Positions 51,666 through 60,613 of a stretch of DNA of 64,000 nt are shown in pieces. This DNA comes from Oscillospiraceae bacterium (GTDB taxonomy: Bacteria > Bacillota > Clostridia > Oscillospirales > Ruminococcaceae). The stretch lies in NCBI GenBank assembly GCA_018110985.1, contig JAGAWT010000028.1, forward strand, positions 27,892-91,891, read 5' to 3'. The first letter of the stretch is position 1. Every line of letters starts with the position of its first letter. The position numbers and the translations under genes are program-made. Under the pieces are notes generated by a model that was not told where the DNA came from, made no database searches, and was given only the letters and a program-made list of their open reading frames with translations.

Positions 51666-54068
51666 TTATTTGCAGACTATGTTTACTATACGTCCCTTGA
51701 CGTATATCTCCTTTACGATGTTCTTTCCCTCAACGGCACGGATAACATCCTCGTTCTCATGAGCGATTTTCAGAGCCTCGGCCTGATCCGCATCTGTGGG
51801 GATATTGATCCTTGCACGCACCTTGCCGTTTATCTGAACAGCGATCTCAACGGTGCTGTCCACGCAGAGAGCAGGGTCAAAGGCAGCCCATGACTGTTCG
51901 GAGAGCACCTTTCCGAAGGTGTTGAAATACAGCTCCTCGGAGATATGAGGTGCAAAGGGATAGAGGAGGGTGAGGAAGGTGCCGAATTCAGCCTTGTTCA
52001 CGCCCTTTTCCGCAAAGACATTCAGGAGGGTCATCATAGCGGCAACGGCAGTGTTGAAGCCCATCCCCTCTATGTCCTCGGTGACCTTCTTCACGGTCTT
52101 GTGCATGGAGGAGACCATCTCGGGACGGTACTCATCTCCATCAAGAAGGTTTTCGGACAGTGCCCATATACGGTCAAGGAAGCGCTTGCAGCCCTTTACG
52201 CTGCTGTCGCTCCAGGGGGTAGACTGGGAATAGTCACCCATGAAGAGAACGTATATACGCAGTACATCTGCACCGTAGGCATCCACAACATCGTTGGGGT
52301 CTACCACATTTCCTCTGGACTTGCTCATCTTTTCCCCGTCGGGACCCAGTATAAGACCCTGAGCCGTGCGCTTGGCATAGGGCTCATCCACCGGCACCTC
52401 TCCTATGTCGTAGAGGAACTTGTGCCAGAAGCGGGAGTAGATCATGTGGCGTGTAACGTGTTCCATGCCGCCGTTGTACCAGTCCACCGGGAGCCAGTAT
52501 TTAAGAGCTTCGGGAGAGGCGATGGCATTCGTGTTGTGGGGGTCGGTGTAGCGCAGGAAGTACCATGAGGAGCCTGCCCACTGGGGCATGGTGTCTGTCT
52601 CTCTCTTGGCATCGCCGCCGCACTTGGGGCACTTGCAGTTTACAAAGCTGTCTATCTTTGCAAGAGGAGACTGTCCGTCGGTACCGGGTTCAAAATTCTC
52701 CACAGGGGGCAGCTTCAGGGGCAGTTCATCGTAGGGAACAGGGACCATCCCGCAGTGAGGACAGTGTACGATGGGGATAGGCTCACCCCAGTAACGCTGA
52801 CGGTTGAAAGCCCAGTCCTTCATCTTGTACTGTACGCCCTTTTCGCCTATGCCCTTTTCCTCCAGGAAAGAAAGTATCTTTGCAATGGAATCCTTCTTGT
52901 TGGTCATGCCGTTGAGCACACCGGAATTCACCATCTCACCGTCGCCGGTGTAGGCTTCCTTGGTAATGTCTCCGCCCTTTATGACCTCTATTATATCTAT
53001 GCCGAATTTCTTTGCAAATTCCCAGTCACGCTGGTCGTGGGCAGGCACTGCCATGATAGCACCGGTGCCGTAGCCCGTCATTACATAGTCAGCTATGTAA
53101 ATGGGTATCTCCTTGCCGTTGAGGGGGTTGACGGCAGTAAGCCCCTCTATCTTCACACCTGTCTTTTCCTTGTTGAGCTGTGTCCTTTCAAGCTCCGTTT
53201 TCTTGGAACATTCCTCACGGTATGCCTTTATGGCATCCATATTGGAGATGACAGCCTCGTTTTCGTCTATGATCTTGTGCTCGGGGGCTATGACCATGAA
53301 GGTGACACCGTAAAGAGTGTCGGGACGGGTAGTGTAGATCTTCAGTTTCTGCTTAGTTTCCTTTATCTCAAAGTCCACAAAGGCGCCGGTGGAACGGCCT
53401 ATCCAGTTCTGCTGCATCAGCTTGATGTTGGGGAGATAGTCCACCTTCTCAAGACCCTCCAGCAGCTTGTCTGCATATTCGGTTATGCGCAGGTACCATA
53501 CCTCTTTTTCACGCTGCACTATGTCGCTGTGGCAGATGTCGCACTTGCCGCCCTGGGAATCCTCGTTGGAGAGCACTACCTTGCAGGAGGGGCAATAGTT
53601 TACAAGTGTCTTGTCACGGAAGACCAGACCCTTTTCAAACATTTTCAGGAATATCCACTGTGTCCAGCGGTAGTAATCCTCTTCTGTGGTGTCCACCACC
53701 CTTGACCAGTCAAAGGAGAAGCCCACCTTTTTGAGCTGTGAGGTGAATTTCTTTATGTTGTTGTCCGTTACCGTGCGGGGGTGTACACCTGTCTTGATGG
53801 CAGTATTCTCCGTCGGCAGACCGTAGGCATCAAAGCCGATGGGGAAAAGGACATTGTAGCCCTCCAGCCTTCTTTTGCGTGCTACCACCTCAAGCCCGGA
53901 ATATGCCTTTATATGTCCTACGTGCATCCCTGCACCGGAGGGATAGGGGAATTCCACAAGAGCATAGAATTTGGGCTTTTCCGAACCGTTCACGGCTGTA
54001 AAGGTGCCGTGCTCCTCCCAGTATTTCTGCCACTTCTGTTCTACGGCAGAAAAATCATATTTTTCCAT
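51666..54068 (-). CDS. leuS: leucyl-tRNA synthetase
   Basis: 800 residues, full length for the bacterial class I enzyme. HVGH (GAGMHVGHIKAYSGL) and KMSKS (GEKMSKSRGNVVDP) are intact; the editing domain carries TTRPDTLYGVTF and VPAHDQRDWEFA; four zinc-type Cys are in CPSCKVVL...CDICH and CPHCG...CPKCG. No T-box or other leader precedes it: the upstream gene ends only 29 bases away, so it relies on operon transcription. Confidence 0.97.
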   Translation of the reverse strand: MEKYDFSAVEQKWQKYWEEHGTFTAVNGSEKPKFYALVEFPYPSGAGMHVGHIKAYSGLEVVARKRRLEGYNVLFPIGFDAYGLPTENTAIKTGVHPRTVTDNNIKKFTSQLKKVGFSFDWSRVVDTTEEDYYRWTQWIFLKMFEKGLVFRDKTLVNYCPSCKVVLSNEDSQGGKCDICHSDIVQREKEVWYLRITEYADKLLEGLEKVDYLPNIKLMQQNWIGRSTGAFVDFEIKETKQKLKIYTTRPDTLYGVTFMVIAPEHKIIDENEAVISNMDAIKAYREECSKKTELERTQLNKEKTGVKIEGLTAVNPLNGKEIPIYIADYVMTGYGTGAIMAVPAHDQRDWEFAKKFGIDIIEVIKGGDITKEAYTGDGEMVNSGVLNGMTNKKDSIAKILSFLEEKGIGEKGVQYKMKDWAFNRQRYWGEPIPIVHCPHCGMVPVPYDELPLKLPPVENFEPGTDGQSPLAKIDSFVNCKCPKCGGDAKRETDTMPQWAGSSWYFLRYTDPHNTNAIASPEALKYWLPVDWYNGGMEHVTRHMIYSRFWHKFLYDIGEVPVDEPYAKRTAQGLILGPDGEKMSKSRGNVVDPNDVVDAYGADVLRIYVLFMGDYSQSTPWSDSSVKGCKRFLDRIWALSENLLDGDEYRPEMVSSMHKTVKKVTEDIEGMGFNTAVAAMMTLLNVFAEKGVNKAEFGTFLTLLYPFAPHISEELYFNTFGKVLSEQSWAAFDPALCVDSTVEIAVQINGKVRARINIPTDADQAEALKIAHENEDVIRAVEGKNIVKEIYVKGRIVNIVCK

Positions 54069-54097
54069 GTTATTATTATTCGACCTTTCAGAAATTA

Positions 54098-55384
54098 TTA
54101 GAACCTTCCGCCAAAGAAGAATCTTCCAATGGCATTGTCCATATCGCTGCCAAGACCGCCGTCACGCATGGTCTTGCAGTATTCGGCGATCTCTTCATCC
54201 GCAAAGAAGAGCCATGCCAGGTAGCCGTTGAACACCACATTTGCGATAGCTCTCAGCACCATGAATACGCCTGCGCCCGCACCTATGGAGCCGCCAAGGC
54301 TTGCCAGCACACCGCCGCCTATTATGGCGGTAATTATTCCCAGCGCACCCCTGAAGGTGTTGAGGGATGCTATCCATCCCAGGAGCTCTCTTGCCTTGTT
54401 GCTGCCCTTTCTGAACATATAGAAGCAGAGGATGGCTGCAGCACCGATAAGCAGACCCAACACACCGGAAAAGGTTATGCCGCCGATAAGTGTGATAAGG
54501 TACAGGAATACGGATATGCCGTAGTAGATCATGCCGACAAGGGAAATGATCTCTGCCTTCTTGCGTCCTTTTTCGGATTTTTCGTAGTCCTGGGCATAGC
54601 GCTGTTCATAGAGCTTGTCCATGTTGGTCTGTCTGGGTGTTCCGTTGTAGCCGCCGGGAGTGCCGTCGGGGTTTTCCTGTGTGCGGTAGGCACTTACATT
54701 CTGCGGAGCATAGTCAGCTCCGGAATACCTCTTGTATTTCTGAGGAGCGCCGGGCGCAACATTGGGATCGTTCATGGCTTTGTCTCCCATGTCTGCCACA
54801 GCAGCGGAAACATCGCCTATGCCGCCCATTTCCTCAAACTGTCCGCCCTTGGAGGTCTGTGACATGGAGGAGGTATCTATGCCGCCCATTTCCTCAAACT
54901 GACCGCCTTTGGTGGTCTGTGACATGGAGGAGGTATCTATCCCTCCCATTTCCTCAAACTGTCCGCCTTTGGTGGTCTGTGACATGGAGGATGTATCTAT
55001 GCCGCCCATTTCTTCAAACTGACCGCCCTTGAAACCGGAAGCAGGAGTATCCATATCCGCCGCACTGCTCAAGGGAGCGGGAGCAGGCTTGGGAGAGTCC
55101 ATATCCGCAAGACCGCCTAAGGGTGGAAGATCATCCATAGGTGACAGCTTTGGCAGGGGTGCGATCTCCGATGCGGATGTATCCGCAGCCGCAGCAGGCT
55201 TGGGGGTGCTTACGGGCGGCAGAGGCGGAAGCTCATCCAGCTTGGGGAGATCCGGAAGGGGTATATCCTTTGCTGCGGCAGCAGCCTTTTCTGCGGGGAC
55301 CTCATCGTAGAGGTCTCCCATGCCGCTGTAAAGGTCGCCTGCAAGCCCCTTGGTATCAAGGGAATCAATTTTTAACTCGTCCAT
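54098..55384 (-). CDS. membrane protein with tandem 20-residue repeats
   Basis: 428 residues. The first 250 residues are disordered and acidic, rich in Pro/Leu (PLPDLPKLDELPPLPP), and include KGGQFEEMGGIDTSSMSQTT repeated in three near-identical copies plus a partial fourth. A basic stretch (KSEKGRKKAE) precedes four or five membrane helices (about 285-390). Function unknown; the repeat may bind partners or link to the cytoplasm. AAGGAG before the ATG. Lies between rsfS and leuS. Confidence 0.7.
   Translation of the reverse strand: MDELKIDSLDTKGLAGDLYSGMGDLYDEVPAEKAAAAAKDIPLPDLPKLDELPPLPPVSTPKPAAAADTSASEIAPLPKLSPMDDLPPLGGLADMDSPKPAPAPLSSAADMDTPASGFKGGQFEEMGGIDTSSMSQTTKGGQFEEMGGIDTSSMSQTTKGGQFEEMGGIDTSSMSQTSKGGQFEEMGGIGDVSAAVADMGDKAMNDPNVAPGAPQKYKRYSGADYAPQNVSAYRTQENPDGTPGGYNGTPRQTNMDKLYEQRYAQDYEKSEKGRKKAEIISLVGMIYYGISVFLYLITLIGGITFSGVLGLLIGAAAILCFYMFRKGSNKARELLGWIASLNTFRGALGIITAIIGGGVLASLGGSIGAGAGVFMVLRAIANVVFNGYLAWLFFADEEIAEYCKTMRDGGLGSDMDNAIGRFFFGGRF
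54825..55027. repeat. 60-bp in-frame tandem repeat
   Basis: Units at about 60-base spacing within the membrane-protein gene; CCCATTTCCTCAAACT recurs at each unit with few substitutions, one unit having TTCTTCAAACT. Confidence 0.92.
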
Positions 55385-55413
55385 TTTCGTCTCCTTCTAT
55401 TGGTATTTAAAGC

Positions 55414-55779
55414 TTATTCCTTGGTTATCCACCCGGAGATATCTACCTCCGTGCCGTCTGCCCAGAGCCTTTCAAGGTTGTAGAACTCCCTCTGATCCTT
55501 GTAGAATACATGGACTATTATATCGGAATAGTCCAGCACTACCCAGCCGCCGCCGGGAGCGCCCTGTACCTGTGCGGGATCCTCGCCGCAGACTTCCTTC
55601 ACCTTGTACTCCACCTCGTCCGCAAGTGCCTTTGTCTGGGTGGAGGAGGTGCCGTTTGCTATCACAAAGTACTCTGTGAGTACGGTAAGGTCGGCTATCT
55701 TTATTACCTTTATCTCTTCGGCTCTCTTTGAATCAAGAGCCTTTACCATGGTCTCCAGTCTCTGCATTATATCCATCAT
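55414..55779 (-). CDS. rsfS: ribosomal silencing factor RsfS
   Basis: 121 residues. Binds L14 of the large ribosomal subunit and blocks joining in starvation. IADLTVLTEYFVIANGTSSTQ, GGWVVLDYSDIIVHVF and FYNLERLWAD are diagnostic. Its ATG overlaps the yqeK stop as ATGA. Part of the usual yhbY-nadD-yqeK-rsfS cluster. Confidence 0.96.
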   Translation of the reverse strand: MMDIMQRLETMVKALDSKRAEEIKVIKIADLTVLTEYFVIANGTSSTQTKALADEVEYKVKEVCGEDPAQVQGAPGGGWVVLDYSDIIVHVFYKDQREFYNLERLWADGTEVDISGWITKE

Positions 55780-56357
55780 TGGTTCTCCTTTTCCTTTTGA
55801 AGGTAGAAATTGTATGCCTCTACGGTCTGCATGGGAAGGAAAGACTGTTTCCTCATCACGTCCGGGAGCTGGAAACGCAGTGCCTCCAGAATAGCCTTGT
55901 CCCTGTTTTCAAAGGCAAGCCTCCGCATTTTGTCTGCGTCCTTGTAGTCCCTTTCCTCACTTATAAGGTCGGCAAGGAAAATTATCTCCTCCAGCGGAGA
56001 CATCCCCGCTCTGCCGATGGTGTGGCAGCGTACCGCCATAAGGATATCCTCGTCGGTTATGCCCAGCACCGTCCTTGCGTAGTATGCTCCTGCGGGAGCG
56101 TGGTAAAGGGGCGGAGCCAGAGCCTCGGTCTCCGTGAAGGAAAGACCGCAGTTTCTCGCCATGACAAGCTGCTCGGAATGGGGTATCTCCTTGCAGATGT
56201 CGTGTACCAGCCCTGCTATATATGCCTTCTCCTCGTCCTCTCCGTAGTGCCTTGCAAGGCGCACCGCCGCATCCGCCACATTCAGGCTGTGGGTGAACCT
56301 CTTCTTTGAGAGCCGCAGCTTCAGGGTGGAGATGATATCTTCCCTGTTATACCTCAT
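55776..56357 (-). CDS. yqeK: HD-domain hydrolase YqeK (diadenosine tetraphosphate hydrolase)
   Basis: 193 residues. HD residues are visible in FTHSLNVADAAVRLARHYG and AGLVHDICKE, with further His/Asp in the middle (VRCHTIGRAGMSPLEEIIFLADLIS). Relatives cleave Ap4A symmetrically. It overlaps nadD by eleven bases and rsfS by four. Confidence 0.94.
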   Translation of the reverse strand: MRYNREDIISTLKLRLSKKRFTHSLNVADAAVRLARHYGEDEEKAYIAGLVHDICKEIPHSEQLVMARNCGLSFTETEALAPPLYHAPAGAYYARTVLGITDEDILMAVRCHTIGRAGMSPLEEIIFLADLISEERDYKDADKMRRLAFENRDKAILEALRFQLPDVMRKQSFLPMQTVEAYNFYLQKEKENQ

Positions 56358-56985
56358 AGCCGTAAAGCCTCTGTTCCTTTATATATTCCATGACTCTTTC
56401 GGGTATAAGCCCGTGAAGGTCCTCTCTGTTCCTTATCATTTCCCTGATCCTTGTGGATGATATGACCACAGGCTCGTTTTCAAGCACCGTGACCCTTCCT
56501 CCCATGGCGGTTATCTCCTCCAGCTTCTTTGCAAAGCTGAACTGCCGCTCTCTTCTGAATGTGAAGATCTCAAAGCCCTTTATGAGCCTTTCGGAGTTTC
56601 TCCATCCCGTCACCTCGCAGAAGGTGTCGCTTCCCAGTGCAAAGCCTATCCTCTCGTGAGGATGCTTTTCTCTCAGGCTGCACAGAGTGTCGTAGGTGTA
56701 GGAGGGGGTGTCGCTGCTTATCTCCCTGTCGCTTATCTCACAGTGGGGTATGCCCTCAAAGGCAAGGGAGCACATCTCAAAGCGCTGCATGGCACTCGCT
56801 CCCTGCACCGCCCCCACCTTGAAGGGGTTTACAAAGGCGGGCATGACAAGGAGCCTGCTCCTGTTGCTGCCTTCACTGACGGTCTCCTTGCTGTCCGTCT
56901 CCGAAAGCAGGGATGACAGCAGCTCTGCCGCCTTTACATGACCCGAATGGACAGGATCGAAGGTGCCGCCGAAAACTACTATCAT
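56347..56985 (-). CDS. nadD: nicotinate-nucleotide adenylyltransferase
   Basis: 212 residues. Makes deamido-NAD from NaMN and ATP. GGTFDPVHSGHVKAAELL is the nucleotidyltransferase (T/H)xGH motif; FALGSDTFCEVTGWRNSERL and the late ISSTRIREMI motif complete it. Its start overlaps the yhbY stop by four bases. Confidence 0.96.
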   Translation of the reverse strand: MIVVFGGTFDPVHSGHVKAAELLSSLLSETDSKETVSEGSNRSRLLVMPAFVNPFKVGAVQGASAMQRFEMCSLAFEGIPHCEISDREISSDTPSYTYDTLCSLREKHPHERIGFALGSDTFCEVTGWRNSERLIKGFEIFTFRRERQFSFAKKLEEITAMGGRVTVLENEPVVISSTRIREMIRNREDLHGLIPERVMEYIKEQRLYGYEV

Positions 56986-57284
56986 TTCTTTTTCTTGGGG
57001 AATTCTATCCGCGGCTTCTGTGGGTTTCTCTTAAAGAGCACCAGCTTGCTGCCGATAGTGGTTATCACATCGGAGCCTGTCTGCTCCGATATGTCGTTTG
57101 CAGCCTCCGCCGCCGTAACGGGAGCCGTGTCAAGAACGGAGCCCTTTATGAGCTCCCTTGCCTTGAGGGCATCCTTCACCTGCTGTATAAGGTGCTCCGT
57201 CACACCGTTTTTCCCTATCTGGAAAATAGTGTCCTCTGTGGAGGCAACGCTCCTGAGATAAGCTCTCTGTTTGCTTGTAAGCAT
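56982..57284 (-). CDS. yhbY: YhbY-family CRM-domain RNA-binding protein
   Basis: 100 residues, a single CRM domain: LTSKQRAYLRSVAS, the GKNGVTEHLIQQ loop and LIKGSVL. Associates with pre-50S ribosomal subunits. In the conserved cluster two bases after rdgB. Confidence 0.95.
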   Translation of the reverse strand: MLTSKQRAYLRSVASTEDTIFQIGKNGVTEHLIQQVKDALKARELIKGSVLDTAPVTAAEAANDISEQTGSDVITTIGSKLVLFKRNPQKPRIEFPKKKK

Positions 57285-57286
57285 AA

Positions 57287-57871
57287 TTACTCCTGTTTAC
57301 CGTATTTTTCTTCAAGGTGCCGTTCAAGCACTCTTATGGCATTCCCTCTGTGGCTCACACTGTTTTTTTCGTCGGCAGAGAGCTCCGCAAAGCTTTTGTC
57401 CCCCATCATGAATATGGGGTCGTAGCCGAACCCGTTGGTGCCCCGCTTTTCATAGCCGATCTTTCCCTCGCAGGTGCCCACGGCGCAGAATTTCCCGCCG
57501 TTCTCATCTATAAATACTATGGTGCAGTTAAAGCGGGCCGTGCGCTTGTCATCCGGCACGCCGTCCATTTCACTGAGCACCCTTTCACAGCGGTGACCGG
57601 GCTCTGCGTAACGTGCCGAGAAAACTCCCGGAGCACCGTTCAGAAAATCTATCTGCAATCCGCTGTCATCTGCTATAACAGGCAGCTTTGCGATGTCATA
57701 GACTGCCTTTGCTTTAAGGCAGGCGTTCTCTTCAAAAGTATTGCCTGTTTCCTCCACCTCTATATCTATTCCCGCTTCATGCTGGGATATGACCTCAAAG
57801 CCGTAGGGGGAAAGGACTTCCCTGAACTCTCTCAGCTTGTTTTGGTTGTTGGTGGCAAGTATCAGTTTCAT
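57287..57871 (-). CDS. rdgB: XTP/dITP pyrophosphatase (non-canonical purine NTPase)
   Basis: 194 residues. Removes inosine and xanthosine triphosphates. LILATNNQNKLREFREVL, VIADDSGLQIDFLNGAPGVF, GYEKRGTNGFGYDPIF and SVSHRGNAI are characteristic. Start at 57871 behind AGGAAAG; longer reading frames to 57934 lie inside the upstream gene. Overlaps the upstream DUF3592-like gene by four bases. Confidence 0.95.
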   Translation of the reverse strand: MKLILATNNQNKLREFREVLSPYGFEVISQHEAGIDIEVEETGNTFEENACLKAKAVYDIAKLPVIADDSGLQIDFLNGAPGVFSARYAEPGHRCERVLSEMDGVPDDKRTARFNCTIVFIDENGGKFCAVGTCEGKIGYEKRGTNGFGYDPIFMMGDKSFAELSADEKNSVSHRGNAIRVLERHLEEKYGKQE

Positions 57872-58272
57872 TTTCTCTTTCCTTTTCTTATGGTGTCTAT
57901 GATCGAAAGCACGCCGGATACAGCGAAGATGCAAGAAAAAAATATGAAAGCCGTTATCCTCCGCCAGGAGAGTATCTTTTCGGGAAAGTTGTCATCGGTG
58001 CGCACCCTGACGATATCTCCTACGCCGTATGAGACACTTTTATCCTGCAAAGTGAAGGAGGACTCTATATCCATGCCGTATGCCTCATAGCTTACATTGT
58101 AGGTCCTTTTTGAGGGAGACTTGGTGTAGGTCCTTACCTCTGTCACGACAGCATCCCTGTCGGTGCCGTTCAAATAGGCGGCTGCGCCTGTAAATGCAAG
58201 TGCTCCGAAGAGGATGGCAAGAGCAAAGCACAGGGCTGCTGCGATCACGAATATCTTTTTCTTTCCGTCCAT
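57868..58272 (-). CDS. DUF3592-like membrane protein, tandem paralogue 2
   Basis: 134 residues with membrane helices at both ends (about 7-30 and 106-128) and a small beta-rich extracellular domain between (TEVRTYTKSPSKRTYNVSYEA, VGDIVRVRTDDNFPEKI), the DUF3592 plan. A similar protein is encoded just upstream. Function unknown. Confidence 0.7.
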   Translation of the reverse strand: MDGKKKIFVIAAALCFALAILFGALAFTGAAAYLNGTDRDAVVTEVRTYTKSPSKRTYNVSYEAYGMDIESSFTLQDKSVSYGVGDIVRVRTDDNFPEKILSWRRITAFIFFSCIFAVSGVLSIIDTIRKGKRK

Positions 58273-58274
58273 TT

Positions 58275-58688
58275 TTAAGCCGCTGTCCTTTTCAGGCGGG
58301 CAGTCCTTCTTATGGCAAAAAAGCTGGCTGCGGAGGAGATGAGAAAAACGGTGAAATGGTTGTTCACATCTCTTGCCTGCACTATTACGCTCTCACCCAT
58401 GAAATCATCTCTCTTGACGGTGATCTTGTCGCCTATATCATACTCCGGCAGATCCTTGTAAAATATGCGGGAGTCTGTGTCGGGGTCGTCCACTACATTA
58501 CAGTGGACTATCCATGCACCCGTCAGCCTGCTGCGCTCCACGCCCGTCACCATGGCCTCTGCCTCGTTTGCTCCGAAAAACAGCACGGAGCTTATCACTG
58601 TGGTAACAAGTGACAGGATCATCACAGTCACGCAAAGGCACATGACTGCTGTGGGGAAAACCTTATCCTTCTGTTTCTTCCCTGCCAT
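58275..58688 (-). CDS. DUF3592-like membrane protein, tandem paralogue 1
   Basis: 137 residues: two membrane helices (about 12-38 and 110-127) with a beta-rich middle (AMVTGVERSRLTGAWIVHC, YDIGDKITVKRDDFMGES). Start at 58688 (MAGKKQKDK) is inside the end of ftsY, 26 bases before its stop, with GAGG upstream; a longer reading frame to 58772 is only the ftsY tail in another frame. Two bases separate it from the next gene. Confidence 0.7.
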   Translation of the reverse strand: MAGKKQKDKVFPTAVMCLCVTVMILSLVTTVISSVLFFGANEAEAMVTGVERSRLTGAWIVHCNVVDDPDTDSRIFYKDLPEYDIGDKITVKRDDFMGESVIVQARDVNNHFTVFLISSAASFFAIRRTARLKRTAA

Positions 58689-60021
58689 CTTCATCGGCCT
58701 CTTCTGTATCTTCCGGTGTTTCTTCCTGCTTTTTCTTCTTTCCGAAGCTGATCTCCTTGAAGAGGAATGCAAATCTTCCTTCCTTGAAGGACTTCTTTGC
58801 GGGCTTTTCTTCTTCCTGTTCCTCTACTTCTTCGGCTTCTGTTCCGCCGGCGGATCCTTCTTCTTCATCTCCAGTATCTTCAGCGCTGTCGGTATCACTA
58901 TGGGCAGAGCCTTCATCGCCGCTTTCGACAGCTTCCTCTTCATCAGCAGCCTCTTGTTCTTCTTCTCTATCAGCTTCAGCCGATCCTTCTTCCTCAGCTT
59001 CCGCATTTTCTTCTCTGCCTTCAGCGCTGCCTTCTTCCGTTTCTTCAGTGAATCCTTCACTGCCCTTTTCAGGATCTTCGTCAAGACGCTCATAATTACC
59101 CTCAAATTCCGTATCGGATTCAAAGAGAGCCTTTGCAAAGTCGGCGGCGTTGAACTCCGTCAGATCGTCTATCTTCTCGCCTACGCCTACCAGCTTCACG
59201 GGGATGCCCAGCTCCCTGTGGATGCTTATGACTATACCGCCCTTAGCGGTGCCGTCCAGCTTCGTAAGTATGATACCCGTGATCTCCGCCACTTCGGAGA
59301 ACAGCTTTGCCTGGTTCACGGCATTCTGACCCGTGGTGGCATCAAGCACGAGCAGTGTCTCCACCGTGCAGCCCTCTGCCTGCTGGTGACAGATACGGGT
59401 TATCTTTTTCAGCTCGTCCATCAGGTTCTTCTTGTTGTGGAGCCTTCCTGCGGTGTCGCAGATGAGAACGTCCACATCCCTTGCCTTGGCTGCGGTAATG
59501 GCATCAAAGACCACTGCCGCAGGGTCGGAGCCTTCTGCGTGCTTTACTATGTCTGCACCCGCACGCTGTGTCCAGACCTCCAGCTGATCTATGGCTGCGG
59601 CTCTGAATGTGTCCGCTGCCGCCACAAGGACCTTCTTGCCCCTGTTTACATACTTTGCGGCGAGCTTTCCTATGGATGTGGTCTTTCCTGCGCCGTTCAC
59701 ACCTATGACAAGGATGATAACGGGCTTGGTGTCCTCGGCAATGCCCTTGTCCTCACCCAGCATCCCTGTTATGACATCCTCCAGCTCGCCTACTATGTCA
59801 TCGGGCTTGGTAAGCCCCTTTTCCTTTACCTTCTTCCGGAGCTCCGAGCATATCTCCACGGAGGTCTCCACCCCGATATCACACATGATAAGGGTCTCCT
59901 CCAGGCTTTCAAAGAAATCCTCGTCTATTTTGGTAAAGGAATTAAAAAGTGCGGTCAGCTTTCCGAAGATGCTGTCCCTTGTCTTTCTGATGCCCTCGGT
60001 AATCTTTTCAAAAAAGCCCAT
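58663..60021 (-). CDS. ftsY: signal recognition particle receptor FtsY with C-terminal acidic tail
   Basis: About 452 residues. The N domain (FFEKITEGIRKTRDSIFGKL) begins at once, then the G domain with GVNGAGKTT (107-115), AADTFRAAA, DTAGRLHNK, TKLDGTAKGG, ending near residue 301. After this follow about 150 residues of Glu/Asp/Ala/Ser-rich low complexity, closing with KKSFKEGRFAFLFKEISFGK and a Lys-rich, then acidic, end. In most bacteria the acidic region is N-terminal, so this order is unusual. Start at 60021 behind AGG; TTG at 60036 is the alternative. Confidence 0.95.
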   Translation of the reverse strand: MGFFEKITEGIRKTRDSIFGKLTALFNSFTKIDEDFFESLEETLIMCDIGVETSVEICSELRKKVKEKGLTKPDDIVGELEDVITGMLGEDKGIAEDTKPVIILVIGVNGAGKTTSIGKLAAKYVNRGKKVLVAAADTFRAAAIDQLEVWTQRAGADIVKHAEGSDPAAVVFDAITAAKARDVDVLICDTAGRLHNKKNLMDELKKITRICHQQAEGCTVETLLVLDATTGQNAVNQAKLFSEVAEITGIILTKLDGTAKGGIVISIHRELGIPVKLVGVGEKIDDLTEFNAADFAKALFESDTEFEGNYERLDEDPEKGSEGFTEETEEGSAEGREENAEAEEEGSAEADREEEQEAADEEEAVESGDEGSAHSDTDSAEDTGDEEEGSAGGTEAEEVEEQEEEKPAKKSFKEGRFAFLFKEISFGKKKKQEETPEDTEEADEDGREETEG

Positions 60022-60048
60022 ATCTTTACCTGCCAATGCTAAATGTGA

Positions 60049-60582
60049 TCATTTGCCCCTTTGCAGTCTTTTTCCCAGCAGCGCTGCGGCAGCGAAGCCC
60101 GTCAGAATGGCGGCTGCGGGGGAAGATGTGCCCGTGCGGGGGTTGGGACGCTCTGAATCGGGTCTTACGGTTATGGTGAAATCAATGCTTTTGGTGAATT
60201 TGTCGCACTCCGCCACAAGAGTGACCTTTCCACCGCTGTCCACATCCTCGTCCCACGCAAGCAGACCTATGCGTATATCCGCATCCTCTCCGGGCTCGAA
60301 TACATCGTCCGAGAAGATCTCCTGTCCCTCAAAGGTGACTTTCAGATCATTCAGATCCGTTCCGTCGGAAAAATCGTTCCTGAGGGTTATGTCAACATAG
60401 GTCTTGTCGCCCACATAGCACATATCGTGTTCGGGGACTGCTGTGAACAGCAGAAGATCCGTATCGTATGCGGCGCCGTCCTGTGCAGCCGCACCGTGGG
60501 AGCAAAGCGCCGGTATGAGCAGGGCAGTGAGGACACCTGCGGCAGCCTTTCCTTTCCGGAAAAGAGTTGTTTTGATATCCAT
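60049..60582 (-). CDS. secreted sortase-type surface protein
   Basis: 177 residues: signal peptide (cut near AAA-QD), a beta-sandwich-like domain of about 120 residues (DMCYVGDKTYVDITLRNDFS, ECDKFTKSIDFTITVRP), then NPRTGTSS, hydrophobic stretch and KRLQRGK. The motif resembles an LPXTG-type sorting signal. AGGAGG five bases before the ATG. It lies between oadA-like and ftsY genes in the long operon, an odd place for a surface protein. Confidence 0.7.
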   Translation of the reverse strand: MDIKTTLFRKGKAAAGVLTALLIPALCSHGAAAQDGAAYDTDLLLFTAVPEHDMCYVGDKTYVDITLRNDFSDGTDLNDLKVTFEGQEIFSDDVFEPGEDADIRIGLLAWDEDVDSGGKVTLVAECDKFTKSIDFTITVRPDSERPNPRTGTSSPAAAILTGFAAAALLGKRLQRGK

Positions 60583-60613
60583 GGTGACCTCCTGTCTGCC
60601 ACACGGCGTGTCA

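Noticed and set aside
54069..54097. T-box or leader peptide before leuS
   Set aside because: Only 29 bases separate leuS from the upstream gene and no T-box core is present.
58688..59140. Overlapping Arg/Leu- and Phe/Ser-rich reading frames within the end of ftsY
   Set aside because: They are other-frame readings of the GAA/GAG-rich tail without ribosome sites.
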